DNA of 64,000 nt from Enterobacter dykesii (GTDB lineage: Bacteria; Pseudomonadota; Gammaproteobacteria; Enterobacterales; Enterobacteriaceae). Where the stretch lies: contig NZ_CP126604.1 in NCBI RefSeq assembly GCF_008364625.2, positions 4,030,001-4,094,000 of the forward strand, given 5' to 3'. The notes below the pieces were generated by a model. That model had not been told where the DNA came from, did no database searches, and worked only from the letters and a program-made list of their open reading frames with translations. Position numbers and translations under genes: made by a program. Below, in pieces: positions 1-15,249 of this stretch; the first letter of the stretch is position 1, and every line of letters begins with the position of its first letter.

Positions 1-1527
1 AACGTTTACGTTGGCCGTAGCGAAGACGAAGTGCGTCAGGAAAACAAACTGAGCGCGGACGTTGCGCTGCGTCAGGACGAAGACGTGCTGGACACCTGGT
101 TCTCCTCCGCGCTGTGGACCTTCTCCACCCTCGGCTGGCCAGAAAATACCGACGCGCTGCGTCAGTTCCACCCAACCAGCGTGATGGTGTCCGGCTTCGA
201 TATTATCTTCTTCTGGATTGCCCGCATGATCATGATGACCATGCACTTCATCAAAGACGAAGACGGCAAGCCACAGGTTCCGTTCCATACCGTCTACATG
301 ACCGGTCTGATCCGCGACGACGAAGGACAGAAGATGTCCAAGTCCAAGGGGAACGTGATTGACCCGCTGGATATGGTTGACGGTATCTCTCTGGAAGATC
401 TGCTGGAAAAACGTACCGGCAACATGATGCAGCCGCAGCTGGCTGAGAAAATCCGCAAGCGCACCGAGAAGCAGTTCCCGAACGGGATCGAGTCTCACGG
501 TACCGACGCCCTGCGCTTCACCCTGGCGGCACTGGCCTCAACTGGCCGTGACATCAACTGGGACATGAAGCGTCTGGAAGGTTACCGTAACTTCTGTAAC
601 AAGCTGTGGAACGCCAGCCGCTTCGTGCTGATGAACACCGAAGATCAGGACTGTGGCTTCAACGGCGGCGAGATGACGCTGTCTCTGGCAGACCGCTGGA
701 TCCTGGCAGAATTCAACCAGACGGTGAAAGCGTTCCGCGAGGCGCTGGACAGCTACCGCTTCGATATCGCGGCGGGCATCCTGTATGAATTCACCTGGAA
801 CCAGTTCTGCGACTGGTATCTGGAACTGGCGAAGCCGGTGATGAACGGCGGCACCGAGGCGGAACTGCGCGGCACGCGCAACACGCTGATTACCGTTCTG
901 GAAGGTCTGCTGCGCCTGGCGCATCCGGTCATTCCATTCATCACCGAAACCATCTGGCAGCGCGTGAAGGTGATTGCGGGCATCAACGCCGATACCATCA
1001 TGCTGCAGCCGTTCCCGGAATTCGATGCGGCCAAGGTTGATGAAGCGGCGTCCGCGGATACCGAGTGGCTGAAACAGGCGATCGTTGCGGTACGTAACAT
1101 CCGTGCTGAAATGAACATTGCCCCTGGCAAACCGCTGGAGCTGCTGCTGCGTGGCTGTAGCGAGGCTGCCGTTCGTCGCGTCACCGAGAACAACACTTTC
1201 CTGAAAACCATGGCGCGTCTGGAAAGCATCACCGTGCTGCCTGCGGATGATAAAGGTCCGGTTTCCGTGACCAAAATCATCGACGGCGCCGAGCTGCTGA
1301 TCCCGATGGCGGGCCTGATCGACAAAGACGCCGAGCTGGCTCGTCTGGCTAAAGAAGTGGCGAAAGTCGACGTGGAAATTGGCAAAATCGAAAGCAAGCT
1401 GGCGAACGAAGGCTTTGTCGCCCGCGCGCCGGAAGCGGTCATCGCGAAAGAGCGCGAGCGTCTGGTTGCCTTCGCCGATGCGAAGACCAAACTGATCGAG
1501 CAGCAGGCGGTTATCGCAGCCCTGTAA
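1..1527 (+). CDS. valS: Valine--tRNA ligase, C-terminal 508 residues (5' end outside window)
   Basis: Class I aminoacyl-tRNA synthetase that charges tRNA-Val in the cytoplasm. The reading frame is open from base 1, so the gene begins before the window. The KMSKS ATP-binding signature is encoded at 331-345 (visible residues 111-115). If the full protein has the 951 residues of E. coli ValRS, this motif falls at residue 554, as in E. coli. After it come the helical anticodon-binding domain and a charged C-terminal coiled coil (about the last 65 residues) that grips the tRNA. The HIGH motif and the editing domain lie in the missing part. A strong hairpin follows the stop codon. In K-12 holC precedes valS; it would lie just outside the window. 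Confidence 0.98.
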   Translation, partial: NVYVGRSEDEVRQENKLSADVALRQDEDVLDTWFSSALWTFSTLGWPENTDALRQFHPTSVMVSGFDIIFFWIARMIMMTMHFIKDEDGKPQVPFHTVYMTGLIRDDEGQKMSKSKGNVIDPLDMVDGISLEDLLEKRTGNMMQPQLAEKIRKRTEKQFPNGIESHGTDALRFTLAALASTGRDINWDMKRLEGYRNFCNKLWNASRFVLMNTEDQDCGFNGGEMTLSLADRWILAEFNQTVKAFREALDSYRFDIAAGILYEFTWNQFCDWYLELAKPVMNGGTEAELRGTRNTLITVLEGLLRLAHPVIPFITETIWQRVKVIAGINADTIMLQPFPEFDAAKVDEAASADTEWLKQAIVAVRNIRAEMNIAPGKPLELLLRGCSEAAVRRVTENNTFLKTMARLESITVLPADDKGPVSVTKIIDGAELLIPMAGLIDKDAELARLAKEVAKVDVEIGKIESKLANEGFVARAPEAVIAKERERLVAFADAKTKLIEQQAVIAAL

Positions 1528-1534
1528 TGCTTTT

Positions 1535-1570
1535 ACCCCTTACGCTTCAGGGCGTAAGGGGTATCCTTCC
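1535..1570 (+). terminator. Hairpin terminator after valS
   Basis: An 11-bp perfect stem (1535-1545 with 1552-1562) with a 6-base loop starts 7 bases after the valS stop codon. The run of T after it is weak (ATCCTTCC), so termination may be partial. Confidence 0.65.
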
Positions 1571-1650
1571 TGAAAACTCCTCGCTTGCACTCCCCTTTCT
1601 GCGGTGCTATTAACAGCAGTTATGTGTCAATTTTTGTAATGAGTAATGCT

Positions 1651-2154
1651 ATGAGCGTGATTACCCCCGTCGCGACGACGATGCGTCGGATCACTGAGCA
1701 GGATAACCCGGCTATCGCCGCCGTTATCCGCACCGTTTCTGCCGAATATGGCCTGACGGCTGACAAAGGCTACACGGTTGCTGACCCGAATCTGGACGAG
1801 CTTTTCCAGCTCTACAGCCAGCCAGGGCATGCCTACTGGGTAATTGAGCAGAACGGTCAGGTCGTGGGCGGCGGCGGCGTTGCGCCCCTCAGCTGCAGCG
1901 ATCCGGATATCTGTGAGCTGCAGAAAATGTATTTCCTCCCAACGGCGCGCGGGCAAGGACTGGCGAAAAAGCTGGCGCTAATTGCGCTGGACCACGCCCG
2001 CAAGCAGGGTTTTACACGCTGCTACCTTGAAACAACCGCTTTCCTTAAAGAGGCCATCGGCCTGTATGAACATCTGGGCTTTGAGCATATCGATGCACCG
2101 CTGGGCTGTACCGGCCACGTTGATTGCGAAGTCAGAATGCTGAAAACTCTGTAA
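1651..2154 (+). CDS. yjgM: GNAT-family N-acetyltransferase YjgM
   Basis: A 167-residue acetyltransferase of the GNAT fold; its substrate is not established from sequence. The acetyl-CoA loop is visible as [10 protein letters not shown], followed by the typical C-terminal [21 protein letters not shown] stretch in two parts (YLETT and LYEHLGF). The start at 1651 gives exactly the E. coli YjgM length and aligns its first ten residues before MRR; an in-frame ATG at 1639 is a possible alternative, and neither has a strong Shine-Dalgarno sequence. In K-12 yjgN lies between yjgM and valS; it is missing here, so yjgM follows valS directly. Confidence 0.93.
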   Translation: MSVITPVATTMRRITEQDNPAIAAVIRTVSAEYGLTADKGYTVADPNLDELFQLYSQPGHAYWVIEQNGQVVGGGGVAPLSCSDPDICELQKMYFLPTARGQGLAKKLALIALDHARKQGFTRCYLETTAFLKEAIGLYEHLGFEHIDAPLGCTGHVDCEVRMLKTL

Positions 2155-2237
2155 GTTTCGTTCCTGCCCTCTTCTGTTAAGCGGCTGTAAACTGAATGCT
2201 CTACACTCTCAGTTCACACCACAACGGGGGAAACACG

Positions 2238-3257
2238 ATGTCGAAGATAAAAAGCTACGCCGCACCGCAGGCGGGTGCAGAACTTGAGCTGTACGAGTAC
2301 GATGCGGGCGAACTAAAAGCAGAAGACGTCGAAGTACAGGTTGATTACTGCGGGATCTGCCACTCGGATCTCTCGATGATCGACAACGAATGGGGCTTCT
2401 CCAGCTATCCGCTGGTTGCCGGGCACGAAGTTATTGGCCGCGTCGTGGCGCTCGGTAGCGCCGCACAGGACAAAGGGCTGAAGGTAGGCCAACGCGTGGG
2501 CATCGGCTGGACGGCACGCAGCTGTGGTCACTGCGACGCCTGTATCAGCGGGAATCAGATCAACTGTCTCGAAGGCGCCGTTCCCACCATTCTGAACAAA
2601 GGCGGTTTTGCCGACAAACTGCGCGCCGACTGGCAATGGGTGATCCCGCTGCCGGACAGCATTGATATCGAATCCGCCGGTCCGCTGCTGTGCGGCGGTA
2701 TCACCGTCTTCAAACCCCTGCTGATGCACCATATCACCGCCACCAGCCGCGTGGGCGTCATTGGTATTGGCGGCCTGGGGCATATCGCCATCAAGCTGCT
2801 GCATGCGATGGGCTGTGAAGTGACGGCGTTCAGCTCGAACCCGGCAAAAGAGAAAGAAGTGCTGGCGATGGGTGCGGATAAAGTCGTGAACAGCCGCGAT
2901 CCTGACGCGCTGAACGCGCTGGCCGGGCAGTTTGACCTGATCATCAACACCGTTAACGTCGATCTCAACTGGCAGCCGTACTTTGAGGCGCTGGCCTACG
3001 GCGGTAACTTCCACACCGTAGGTGCCGTGATGAAGCCGCTGCCGGTTCCGGCGTTTACCCTGATCGGCGGGGATCGCAGCGTGTCAGGCTCCGCGACCGG
3101 TACGCCGTTTGAGTTGCGCAAGCTGATGAAGTTTGCCGGACGCACCAAAGTGGCGCCGACCACCGAACTGTATCCGATGTCGAAAATCAACGAAGCGATC
3201 CAGCACGTGCGTGACGGCAAAGCCCGCTACCGCGTGGTGTTGAAAGCGGATTTCTGA
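2238..3257 (+). CDS. ahr: NADPH-dependent aldehyde reductase Ahr (zinc alcohol dehydrogenase family)
   Basis: Medium-chain dehydrogenase that reduces a wide range of aldehydes to alcohols (E. coli Ahr, formerly YjgB). 339 residues, the E. coli length. Catalytic zinc ligands are in CGICHSD and GHE; the structural zinc cysteines are in [15 protein letters not shown]; the cofactor-binding Rossmann motif is GIGGLGH. The ATG at 2238 has a purine-rich GGGGGAAA sequence 5 bases upstream, which supports it over the longer open frame starting at 2196. In K-12 ahr sits beside the idn gluconate genes, not beside yjgM; no idn genes are seen here. Confidence 0.95.
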   Translation: MSKIKSYAAPQAGAELELYEYDAGELKAEDVEVQVDYCGICHSDLSMIDNEWGFSSYPLVAGHEVIGRVVALGSAAQDKGLKVGQRVGIGWTARSCGHCDACISGNQINCLEGAVPTILNKGGFADKLRADWQWVIPLPDSIDIESAGPLLCGGITVFKPLLMHHITATSRVGVIGIGGLGHIAIKLLHAMGCEVTAFSSNPAKEKEVLAMGADKVVNSRDPDALNALAGQFDLIINTVNVDLNWQPYFEALAYGGNFHTVGAVMKPLPVPAFTLIGGDRSVSGSATGTPFELRKLMKFAGRTKVAPTTELYPMSKINEAIQHVRDGKARYRVVLKADF

Positions 3258-3266
3258 TGTGATAGT

Positions 3267-3298
3267 GCCGGGTGGCGGCTTCGCCTTACCCGGCCTAC
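3267..3298. repeat. REP-like palindromic element between ahr and the kinase gene
   Basis: An imperfect palindrome starting GCCGGGTGGCGGC and ending GCCTTACCCGGCCTAC, very like the E. coli REP consensus (GCC-G/T-GATGCGGCG ... CGCCTTATCCGGCCTAC). It lies in the 43-base gap between two convergent genes, the usual place for REP units, and may end both transcripts. Confidence 0.75.
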
Positions 3299-3300
3299 TT

Positions 3301-4941
3301 TCACTGCTGCGCCAATACGTTAAAGACTTCCGCTATCGCGACCGCTCCCGGATCCATTACCCCATCCAGATTCTCTTTATTCACATACGATGAACGTCCC
3401 GCGCCGGCTTTCGCCATTTTCGCCGTTGCTTCGGCACCGTGCTGTGCGGCCTGCGCCGCTGCCTGAATATCGCCACCTTTCAATGCTTCAAGCGCCGGTT
3501 GCAGCGCGTCGATCAGGGTACGATCGCCGAGATCTGCCCCACCGTACTGCTTCATCTGCGCCAGCCCGCTGAGCAATGCCTCGGGCAGCGGCTGACCATC
3601 GTGAAGCTTTTGCCCGGCCGCGGTAAAGAAGATCGACATCAGCACCCCGCTCGATCCGCCCATCACCGTCGCCAGCCGCTCGCCCACCAGCAACAGCAGC
3701 GTCGATACGTTATCAAGCGGGAGCTTGCGATCCTCGAGACGCTGCGCAATATCCCGCGCCCCTTGCGCAAAAGTGGAGCCGGTATCGCCGTCGCCCACTT
3801 TGGCATCCAGCGCGTTCAGCCGGTTTTCCAGCTGGAGCAGCGTTTTCGTCACCGAGGAGACATACTCGCCCACCCGCAGATTGTCCGACGGAGTGTATTC
3901 CACGCGATCGTGAATGGCGGTATGCGCCACGGTGCGCAGCGGCGCAAACGCCACGGGCTTCTCCCAGCCCAGCGTTTCGACCTCGGCGTGAATCGCCTTT
4001 TCAAAGAAGTCATTGAGCTTCAGCAGCGTGAGCGAAAAGCCCTTCATGTCCAGCGCGCTCACCAGCGGCGCGGGGCCTATCAGGTACGCGATCTCCTCTT
4101 TCAGCGCCGAATGCGCCAGCTCTTTGGTCAGCAACGCCATCTCCAGCGCCGATACGCCGCCAAGATTGTTAATCAATACCGCAAACCGCCCCTCGCCCGC
4201 CTGCGCGCGTAAAGGCGTCACCAGCGTGTCGGTAATGGCTTTGCTGTTCTGCGTATCCACGACGGAAGCCCCGGGCTCTCCGTGAATGCCCAGGCCCAGC
4301 TCGACATGGCCTTGTTTAATCCGCCCCTCTTCATCATCGCTGCCCGGCAGGTTGCACGTTTGCATCGCCACGCCCAGGCTCCAGAGGTTATCGCAGGCCT
4401 GTTGCGCAATATCCCGCACCTCGCTCAGCGATTTCCCCTGCTCCGCCGCATAGCCGGCAATCTTGTGCACCAGTGCCGTACCGGCAATACCGCGCGGCTG
4501 TTTGTTATCCGGCAGCGCGATATCGTCCGCCACGATCGCCATCTCCACCTTCAGGCCGTAGCGTTTGGCCTTTTCCGCCGCCAGACCAAAGTTCAGGCGA
4601 TCGCCGGTGTAGTTTTTGACGATCAGCAGACAGCCGCGATCGCCCGTGACCGCCACAATGGCGTTCAGCACCGCATCCACGCTCGGCGAGGCAAACAGAT
4701 CGCCACACACTGCCGCCGTCAGCATCCCTTTGCCAACAAACCCGGCGTGCGCGGGTTCGTGGCCTGAGCCGCCGCCGGAGATCACCGCCACGCGGCTTTT
4801 GTCCCAGTCGCCGCGTGCAACGATCCTGATGGCCGGATCGATATCAAGCTTGACGAGATTTGCGTGTGGCGCAGAAAGCAGTATGCCTTCAATGGCATCG
4901 TTGACCAGCTGTTTGCGATCGTTAAAGAAGAATCTGGACAT
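3301..4941 (-). CDS. dhaK: Dihydroxyacetone kinase, single-chain ATP-dependent form (DhaK-DhaL fusion)
   Basis: Phosphorylates dihydroxyacetone to DHA phosphate using ATP. 546 residues with a Dak1 domain (about 1-330) and a Dak2 nucleotide-binding domain (about 360-546), the layout of the Citrobacter freundii enzyme rather than the three-subunit PTS-linked DhaKLM of K-12. The substrate loop GGGSGHEPAH and the histidine in GLGIHGEPGA that binds DHA covalently are present. The Mg-ATP aspartates are in KVGDGDTGS, followed by GGSSGVLM. No dha regulon genes (glycerol dehydrogenase, glycerol dehydratase) are nearby, so it is an orphan copy. It is divergent from yjgR and convergent with ahr. Substrate preference within the family is inferred. 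Confidence 0.93.
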   Translation of the reverse strand: MSRFFFNDRKQLVNDAIEGILLSAPHANLVKLDIDPAIRIVARGDWDKSRVAVISGGGSGHEPAHAGFVGKGMLTAAVCGDLFASPSVDAVLNAIVAVTGDRGCLLIVKNYTGDRLNFGLAAEKAKRYGLKVEMAIVADDIALPDNKQPRGIAGTALVHKIAGYAAEQGKSLSEVRDIAQQACDNLWSLGVAMQTCNLPGSDDEEGRIKQGHVELGLGIHGEPGASVVDTQNSKAITDTLVTPLRAQAGEGRFAVLINNLGGVSALEMALLTKELAHSALKEEIAYLIGPAPLVSALDMKGFSLTLLKLNDFFEKAIHAEVETLGWEKPVAFAPLRTVAHTAIHDRVEYTPSDNLRVGEYVSSVTKTLLQLENRLNALDAKVGDGDTGSTFAQGARDIAQRLEDRKLPLDNVSTLLLLVGERLATVMGGSSGVLMSIFFTAAGQKLHDGQPLPEALLSGLAQMKQYGGADLGDRTLIDALQPALEALKGGDIQAAAQAAQHGAEATAKMAKAGAGRSSYVNKENLDGVMDPGAVAIAEVFNVLAQQ

Positions 4942-5079
4942 CGTTTCCCACTATTTTTGTGAACCGTATGCAAAAGCATAGTCCGCGCTGGATAATGCGC
5001 CGCAAAGTCAGGAATTTACTCAACCAAATTGCGGTCAGGTTGCCTATACTCCACCCAGGACAAAGAGAGGAAGCGCATC
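4942..5079. promoter_or_regulatory. Divergent promoter region between the kinase gene and yjgR, with a small palindrome
   Basis: 138 bases between two divergent starts must hold both promoters. A perfect 5+5 palindrome (TATGC-AAAA-GCATA, 4967-4980) lies 26 bases upstream of the kinase start and could be an operator. I cannot place -35/-10 boxes with confidence. yjgR has a good ribosome site (AGAGAGGAAG, 5064-5073). Confidence 0.4.
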
Positions 5080-6582
5080 ATGAGTACACCATTGTTAATT
5101 GCCAGGACGCTGGAAAAAGAGCTGTATTTGCTGCCCGCGATGGCGAACCGCCACGGTCTGATCACCGGAGCGACCGGGACGGGGAAAACCGTCACCCTGC
5201 AAAAGCTGGCGGAGTCGCTTTCGGAGATTGGCGTACCGGTCTTTATGGCTGACGTGAAAGGTGATTTAACCGGTGTGGCTCAGGAAGGGACGGCCTCTGA
5301 AAAACTGCTCGAACGGCTGAAAAATATTGGCATCACGGACTGGACGCCGCATAACAATCCGGTGGTAGTGTGGGATATCTTTGGTGAGAAAGGCCACCCG
5401 GTGCGCGCTACCGTCTCCGATCTCGGCCCGCTGCTGCTGGCCCGTCTGCTTAACCTCAACGACGTGCAGTCCGGCGTGCTGAATATTATCTTCCGCATTG
5501 CCGACGATCAGGGGCTGCTGCTGCTTGATTTCAAAGATCTGCGCGCCATTACGCAGTACATAGGCGATAACGCCAAATCCTTCCAGAATCAGTACGGCAA
5601 TATCAGCAGCGCCTCAGTGGGAGCCATTCAGCGCGGGTTACTGACGCTGGAGCAACAGGGCGCCGAGCACTTCTTCGGCGAGCCGATGCTGGATATCAAA
5701 GACTGGATGCGCACCGACAGCAGCGGCAAAGGCATCATCAACATTCTGAGCTCCGAGAAGCTCTACCAGATGCCAAAGCTCTACGCCGCCAGCCTGCTGT
5801 GGATGCTCTCTGAGCTCTACGAACAGTTACCGGAAGCGGGCGATCTGGAAAAACCGAAGCTGGTGTTCTTCTTTGACGAAGCGCATTTGCTGTTTAACGA
5901 TGCGCCGCAGGTATTGCTGGATAAGATTGAACAGGTCATTCGCCTGATCCGCTCCAAAGGGGTTGGCGTCTGGTTTGTGTCGCAAAACCCGTCGGATATC
6001 CCGGATAACGTGCTCGGTCAGCTTGGTAACCGCGTGCAGCACGCCCTGCGCGCCTTCACACCAAAAGATCAGAAAGCGGTGAAAGCCGCCGCGCAAACCA
6101 TGCGCGCCAATCCGGCCTTTGATACCGAAGCGGCGATTCAGGCGTTAGGTACCGGTGAAGCGCTGATCTCGTTCCTTGATGCGAAGGGCAGCCCGTCCGT
6201 GGTGGAACGCGCCATGGTGATCGCGCCCTGCTCGCGCATGGGGCCCGTTACCGACGATGAACGCAACGGCCTGATTAACCACTCTCCGGTTTACGGAAAG
6301 TACGAAGACGAGGTGGATCGCGAGTCCGCGTTCGAGATGCTGCAAAAAGGGGTGCAGGCGACAACCGAATCGCAGGATGCGCCTGCCGCTAAAGGGCAGT
6401 CCGTCGCCGTGGATGACGGTATTCTCGGGGGGCTCAAAGACATCCTGTTCGGCAGCACCGGGCCGCGCGGCGGCAAGCGCGACGGCGTGGTACAGACCAT
6501 GGCGAAAAGCGCGGCGCGGCAGGTCACCAATCAAATCGTGCGCGGCATGCTGGGGAGTTTGTTAGGCGGCCGTCGCCGGTAG
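5080..6582 (+). CDS. yjgR: YjgR, HerA/FtsK-like P-loop ATPase (DUF853)
   Basis: A 500-residue predicted ATPase, the same length as E. coli YjgR. The Walker A motif is GATGTGKT near residue 30 and the Walker B region is [10 protein letters not shown] near residue 265. A basic, glycine-rich tail ends in GGRRR. Its function is not established; the family resembles the HerA/VirB4 pumping ATPases. The ATG at 5080 has a strong Shine-Dalgarno sequence, unlike the longer frame from 5029. The 3' end overlaps the end of yhcC on the other strand by 21 bases. Confidence 0.94.
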   Translation: MSTPLLIARTLEKELYLLPAMANRHGLITGATGTGKTVTLQKLAESLSEIGVPVFMADVKGDLTGVAQEGTASEKLLERLKNIGITDWTPHNNPVVVWDIFGEKGHPVRATVSDLGPLLLARLLNLNDVQSGVLNIIFRIADDQGLLLLDFKDLRAITQYIGDNAKSFQNQYGNISSASVGAIQRGLLTLEQQGAEHFFGEPMLDIKDWMRTDSSGKGIINILSSEKLYQMPKLYAASLLWMLSELYEQLPEAGDLEKPKLVFFFDEAHLLFNDAPQVLLDKIEQVIRLIRSKGVGVWFVSQNPSDIPDNVLGQLGNRVQHALRAFTPKDQKAVKAAAQTMRANPAFDTEAAIQALGTGEALISFLDAKGSPSVVERAMVIAPCSRMGPVTDDERNGLINHSPVYGKYEDEVDRESAFEMLQKGVQATTESQDAPAAKGQSVAVDDGILGGLKDILFGSTGPRGGKRDGVVQTMAKSAARQVTNQIVRGMLGSLLGGRRR

Positions 6583-7503
6583 ACGGGGAACCCACGGCGT
6601 TCCCAGCGCCGAACCCTGCACACCGTTCTCCTGCAGATAGCGGTCAATTTCCACCATCCCCGTCCAGCGGTTCTCACACCATAGCGGAGCCAGAAGCGTT
6701 GGACGGCGGGCGCTGGCCGAGATGCGGTGGTAGACGATTTCCGGCGGCGTGTGGCGAATCATCTCCCCCGCCGTCACCGTATAGTCCTCAAGCTCAATTC
6801 CGCTTAACCGCCCGGCCTCCCAGGCTTTCGCCATAATGCTTCCAGTAACGATATGCAGCGGGTGCAGCTTAATGCCGTCCACGCCGGTCTCAACCACCTT
6901 TTCCAGCGTTTCAAGGCCATGCTGTTGACCTTCACCGGGTAACCCAACAATCAGGTGTGAACAGACCTTCAGCCCACGCTCGCGGGCCAGGCGCGTGGTG
7001 CGCTGGTAGCAGGCGAAATCATGGCCACGGTTAATACGGTGCAGCGTTTTGTCATGTGCGGTCTGTAAGCCCAGCTCCAGCCAGATCTCGTAGCCTTGTT
7101 CTTTGTACTCGCTGAGCAGGTCCAGCACCGCGTCCGGTACGCAGTCCGGGCGCGTGCCCACGCACAGCCCAACGATGCTGGCCTGGCTGACGGCCTGCTG
7201 ATACATAGAGCGCAGCACCTGCACCTCCGCCCACGTGCTGGTGTAGGCCTGAAAATAGGCCAGATACTGCTTCGCGCGGTTCACCAGGCTGGCCTGATGG
7301 GCAAGTTGTTCAGCGATAGATTTATGCTGCTGGGCTTCGTCAGCAAAGGACGCAACGTTACAGAAGGTGCAGCCGCCGCGCCCGATGGTGCCATCGCGAT
7401 TCGGGCAGCTAAACCCGCCATGCAGCGTCAGCTTATGAACCTTTTGCCCGTACCGCTGCAAAAGATCCCCACCAAACATATTGACTAATTTCTGTAACTG
7501 CAT
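6562..7503 (-). CDS. yhcC: Radical SAM protein YhcC
   Basis: Radical SAM enzyme family member with an unknown substrate, 313 residues against 309 in E. coli. The cysteines that hold the iron-sulfur cluster are in [18 protein letters not shown] (the TIGR01212 spacing). The start at 7503 matches the E. coli N-terminus MQLQKLVN; an in-frame ATG at 7545 would add 14 residues that E. coli lacks. The last residues (RLPATAA) differ from E. coli and are encoded opposite the end of yjgR. In K-12 the neighbour on this side is arcB; here it is yjgR, so a chromosomal junction lies at this point. Confidence 0.94.
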   Translation of the reverse strand: MQLQKLVNMFGGDLLQRYGQKVHKLTLHGGFSCPNRDGTIGRGGCTFCNVASFADEAQQHKSIAEQLAHQASLVNRAKQYLAYFQAYTSTWAEVQVLRSMYQQAVSQASIVGLCVGTRPDCVPDAVLDLLSEYKEQGYEIWLELGLQTAHDKTLHRINRGHDFACYQRTTRLARERGLKVCSHLIVGLPGEGQQHGLETLEKVVETGVDGIKLHPLHIVTGSIMAKAWEAGRLSGIELEDYTVTAGEMIRHTPPEIVYHRISASARRPTLLAPLWCENRWTGMVEIDRYLQENGVQGSALGTPWVPRLPATAA

Positions 7504-7600
7504 AATCTGATAGACCGTCCCGGAGAAAGGGGACAAGCCTGCCACTTTTAGCCTCTGTCGGCGATGACCTGGATCAATCGCCCTGGACGGCCTTTATCTA

Positions 7601-7639
7601 TATGAATAAATACTCAGGATTACTGCAATTTCATTCACG
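7601..7639. promoter_or_regulatory. Tandem ARG boxes (ArgR operator) far upstream of gltB
   Basis: The first box (7601-7618, TATGAATAAATACTCAGG) fits the consensus WNTGAATWWWWATTCANW with two mismatches. The second (7622-7639) keeps TG.A....AT.CA with more mismatches. They are 3 bases apart, the spacing that one ArgR hexamer needs. ArgR control of gltBDF is known in E. coli. The pair lies about 550 bases upstream of the gltB start. Confidence 0.6.
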
Positions 7640-7798
7640 CCGCATGTGATTACTTTTCCTTATGTTCTGATTGTTTTTTTCATTTATAGCGCCACCACTG
7701 AAAAACAGTGGGTTTATGCGGGTTTGCAGTCAATGCCAGATTATTATTCTGCTATAAAACTGCTATTCAGCACGCTACATTGATAATACCGCTTTCAT

Positions 7799-7820
7799 AT
7801 AGTGAGTCAGATCACACTCC
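7799..7820. promoter_or_regulatory. CRP-like site upstream of gltB
   Basis: AGTGA-GTCAGA-TCACA (7801-7816) matches the CRP consensus TGTGA-N6-TCACA with one mismatch. cAMP-CRP is known to act on the E. coli gltBDF operon. It lies about 380 bases upstream of the gltB start codon. Confidence 0.55.
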
Positions 7821-8190
7821 TCTGTGTCCTGCCAGGGCATTCAATCAATGTAAAAATAGTTAAATACCTTTTAATAACAAAAAGATAAACTCTCTTTAGC
7901 ACATTTTTGTATAAATAAGATTGCCATTTGACCTGTGTACCAATTCCCGATAAGTTGGAAATCCGCTGGAAGCTTTCTGGATGAGCGGCCTGCTCATCAT
8001 ATTTATGCAGTAATTGAGATTCCCTCTGAAGCAAGTCCTCAAACTTGTTTACCTGCGCGAAAGGATGAAAAAGAGGGCGAATGCGAGGTCCGCGTATGAA
8101 ACGCAAACCCCGTCGCCATGCTCTTTCTGCGCCTGTGCGCCACGGTAAAGTTCAGTGGGAAGCCCGACGAGCCTGGGGAGGTTCACTGAT

Positions 8191-14079
<5,889 letters not shown>

Positions 14080-14080
14080 A

Positions 14081-14110
14081 AAAAACAGGCCCGATTGGGC
14101 CTGTTTTTTA
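14081..14110. terminator. Two-way terminator between gltD and sspB
   Basis: AAAAACAGGCCC-GATT-GGGCCTGTTTTT is a 12-bp perfect stem flanked by A and T runs, so it can end transcripts from both strands. It begins right after the gltD stop and touches the sspB stop codon. Confidence 0.88.
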
Positions 14111-14611
14111 TTTCACGACGCGAAGAGCCGGACGACCACCGCGCGGAGGCGGATCGTCATCAGGGTCATTGTCGTCGTGATGATCGGGTTTATCACCATC
14201 GATAAGTGACATCACCGTGTCGCTTTCGCGCTCGTCGGATGCGTTGTCATCATTCAGGCTGGCAACATCTTCATCATACGCCGCTTCCGGCTCGAACATG
14301 GTACCCGCACCGTTTTCACGCGCGTAGATGGCCAGCACGGCTGCCAGCGGCACGGAAACCTGACGCGGCACGCCGCCGAAACGCGCGTTGAAGCGCACTT
14401 CATCGTTTGCCAGCTCCAGGTTGCCCACCGCGCGCGGCGCGATGTTCAGTACGATTTGTCCGTCACGCGCGTATTCCATTGGAACCAGCACGCCCGGCAA
14501 CGTCACATCCACAACCAGGTGCGGCGTGAGCTGGTTATCCAGCAGCCATTCATAGAAGGCGCGCAGCAGATAAGGACGGCGTGGGGTAAGTTGTGACATT
14601 TCCACAGTCAT
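14108..14611 (-). CDS. sspB: ClpXP adaptor SspB
   Basis: Adaptor that hands ssrA-tagged and other substrates to ClpXP. 167 residues: a folded substrate-binding domain (about 1-115), an acidic flexible linker rich in Asp/Glu, and the ClpX-docking tail ALRVVK at the very end. The ATG at 14611 overlaps the sspA stop codon (TAATG), showing translational coupling. A second ATG four codons in (14599) aligns better with the E. coli start, so the first residues are uncertain. Confidence 0.96.
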   Translation of the reverse strand: MTVEMSQLTPRRPYLLRAFYEWLLDNQLTPHLVVDVTLPGVLVPMEYARDGQIVLNIAPRAVGNLELANDEVRFNARFGGVPRQVSVPLAAVLAIYARENGAGTMFEPEAAYDEDVASLNDDNASDERESDTVMSLIDGDKPDHHDDNDPDDDPPPRGGRPALRVVK

Positions 14612-15249
14612 TAGCCTCGGCCGAGACGCATTTCACGTTCCGGTTCAGTTAAAGATGCCAGGAAAGAGTCGCGTTCAAATACGCGAGTCATATAACCCTT
14701 CAGCTCTTTCGCGCCAGGACCGCTGAACTCTACGCCCAGGGTTGGCAGACGCCACAGCAGCGGTGCCAGGTAGCAATCCACCAGGCTGAACTCATCGCTC
14801 AGGAAGAATGGTTTCTGACCAAACACAGGGGCGATTGCCAGCAGCTCTTCACGCAGTTGCTTACGTGCAGCGTCAGCTTCAGAAGCGGAACCGCTGGTAA
14901 TTACGTTCATCAGCGAGTACCAGTCTTTTTCGATACGCTGCATGTACAGGCGGCTTTCACCACGCGCGACAGGGTAAACAGGCATCAGTGGCGGATGCGG
15001 GAAACGCTCATCCAGATATTCCATAATGATACGGGATTCCCACAGGGTCAGCTCGCGATCCACCAGCGTCGGTACGCTTTGGCTCGGGTTGAGATCGATC
15101 AGATCCTGAGGCGGGTTATCCTTTTCCACATGCTCGATCTCAAAACTGACACCTTTCTCGGCCAGCACGATACGAACCTGATGGCTATAAATGTCAGTAG
15201 GACCAGAAAACAGCGTCATTACCGAACGTTTGTTGGCAGCGACAGCCAT
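14611..15249 (-). CDS. sspA: Stringent starvation protein A
   Basis: RNA polymerase-associated regulator of stationary-phase and acid-stress genes with a glutathione-S-transferase fold that lacks transferase activity in E. coli. 212 residues, the E. coli length. The N-terminal thioredoxin-like domain (SGPTDIYSHQVRIVLAEKG) and the C-terminal helical domain are intact, including the surface patch around residues 84-86 (PHPPLMP) that is needed for function in E. coli. It is the first gene of sspA-sspB. In K-12 the nan operon and dcuD separate gltBD from sspB; none of these is here. Confidence 0.97.
   Translation of the reverse strand: MAVAANKRSVMTLFSGPTDIYSHQVRIVLAEKGVSFEIEHVEKDNPPQDLIDLNPSQSVPTLVDRELTLWESRIIMEYLDERFPHPPLMPVYPVARGESRLYMQRIEKDWYSLMNVITSGSASEADAARKQLREELLAIAPVFGQKPFFLSDEFSLVDCYLAPLLWRLPTLGVEFSGPGAKELKGYMTRVFERDSFLASLTEPEREMRLGRG

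Larger units (their letters stand above)
7504..8190. other. Long control region upstream of gltB
   Basis: 687 bases between the divergent yhcC and gltB starts. It contains tandem ARG boxes (7601-7639), a CRP-like site (7799-7820), a small hairpin at 7695-7711 (CCACTG-N5-CAGTGG) and a leader ORF (8096-8239), each listed separately. In E. coli the matching region is controlled by Lrp, IHF, CRP and ArgR; Lrp and IHF sites are too degenerate for me to place here. The stretch 7640-7940 is AT-rich. Confidence 0.6.

Noticed and set aside
1585..1650. A longer yjgM start at TTG 1585
   Set aside because: It would add 22 residues absent from E. coli YjgM and lies in the valS terminator region without a ribosome site.
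8155..8190. A GTG start for gltB at 8155
   Set aside because: The ATG at 8191 has a far better ribosome site and gives the accepted length with Cys12 as the nucleophile; the GTG would lengthen the propeptide by 12 residues.
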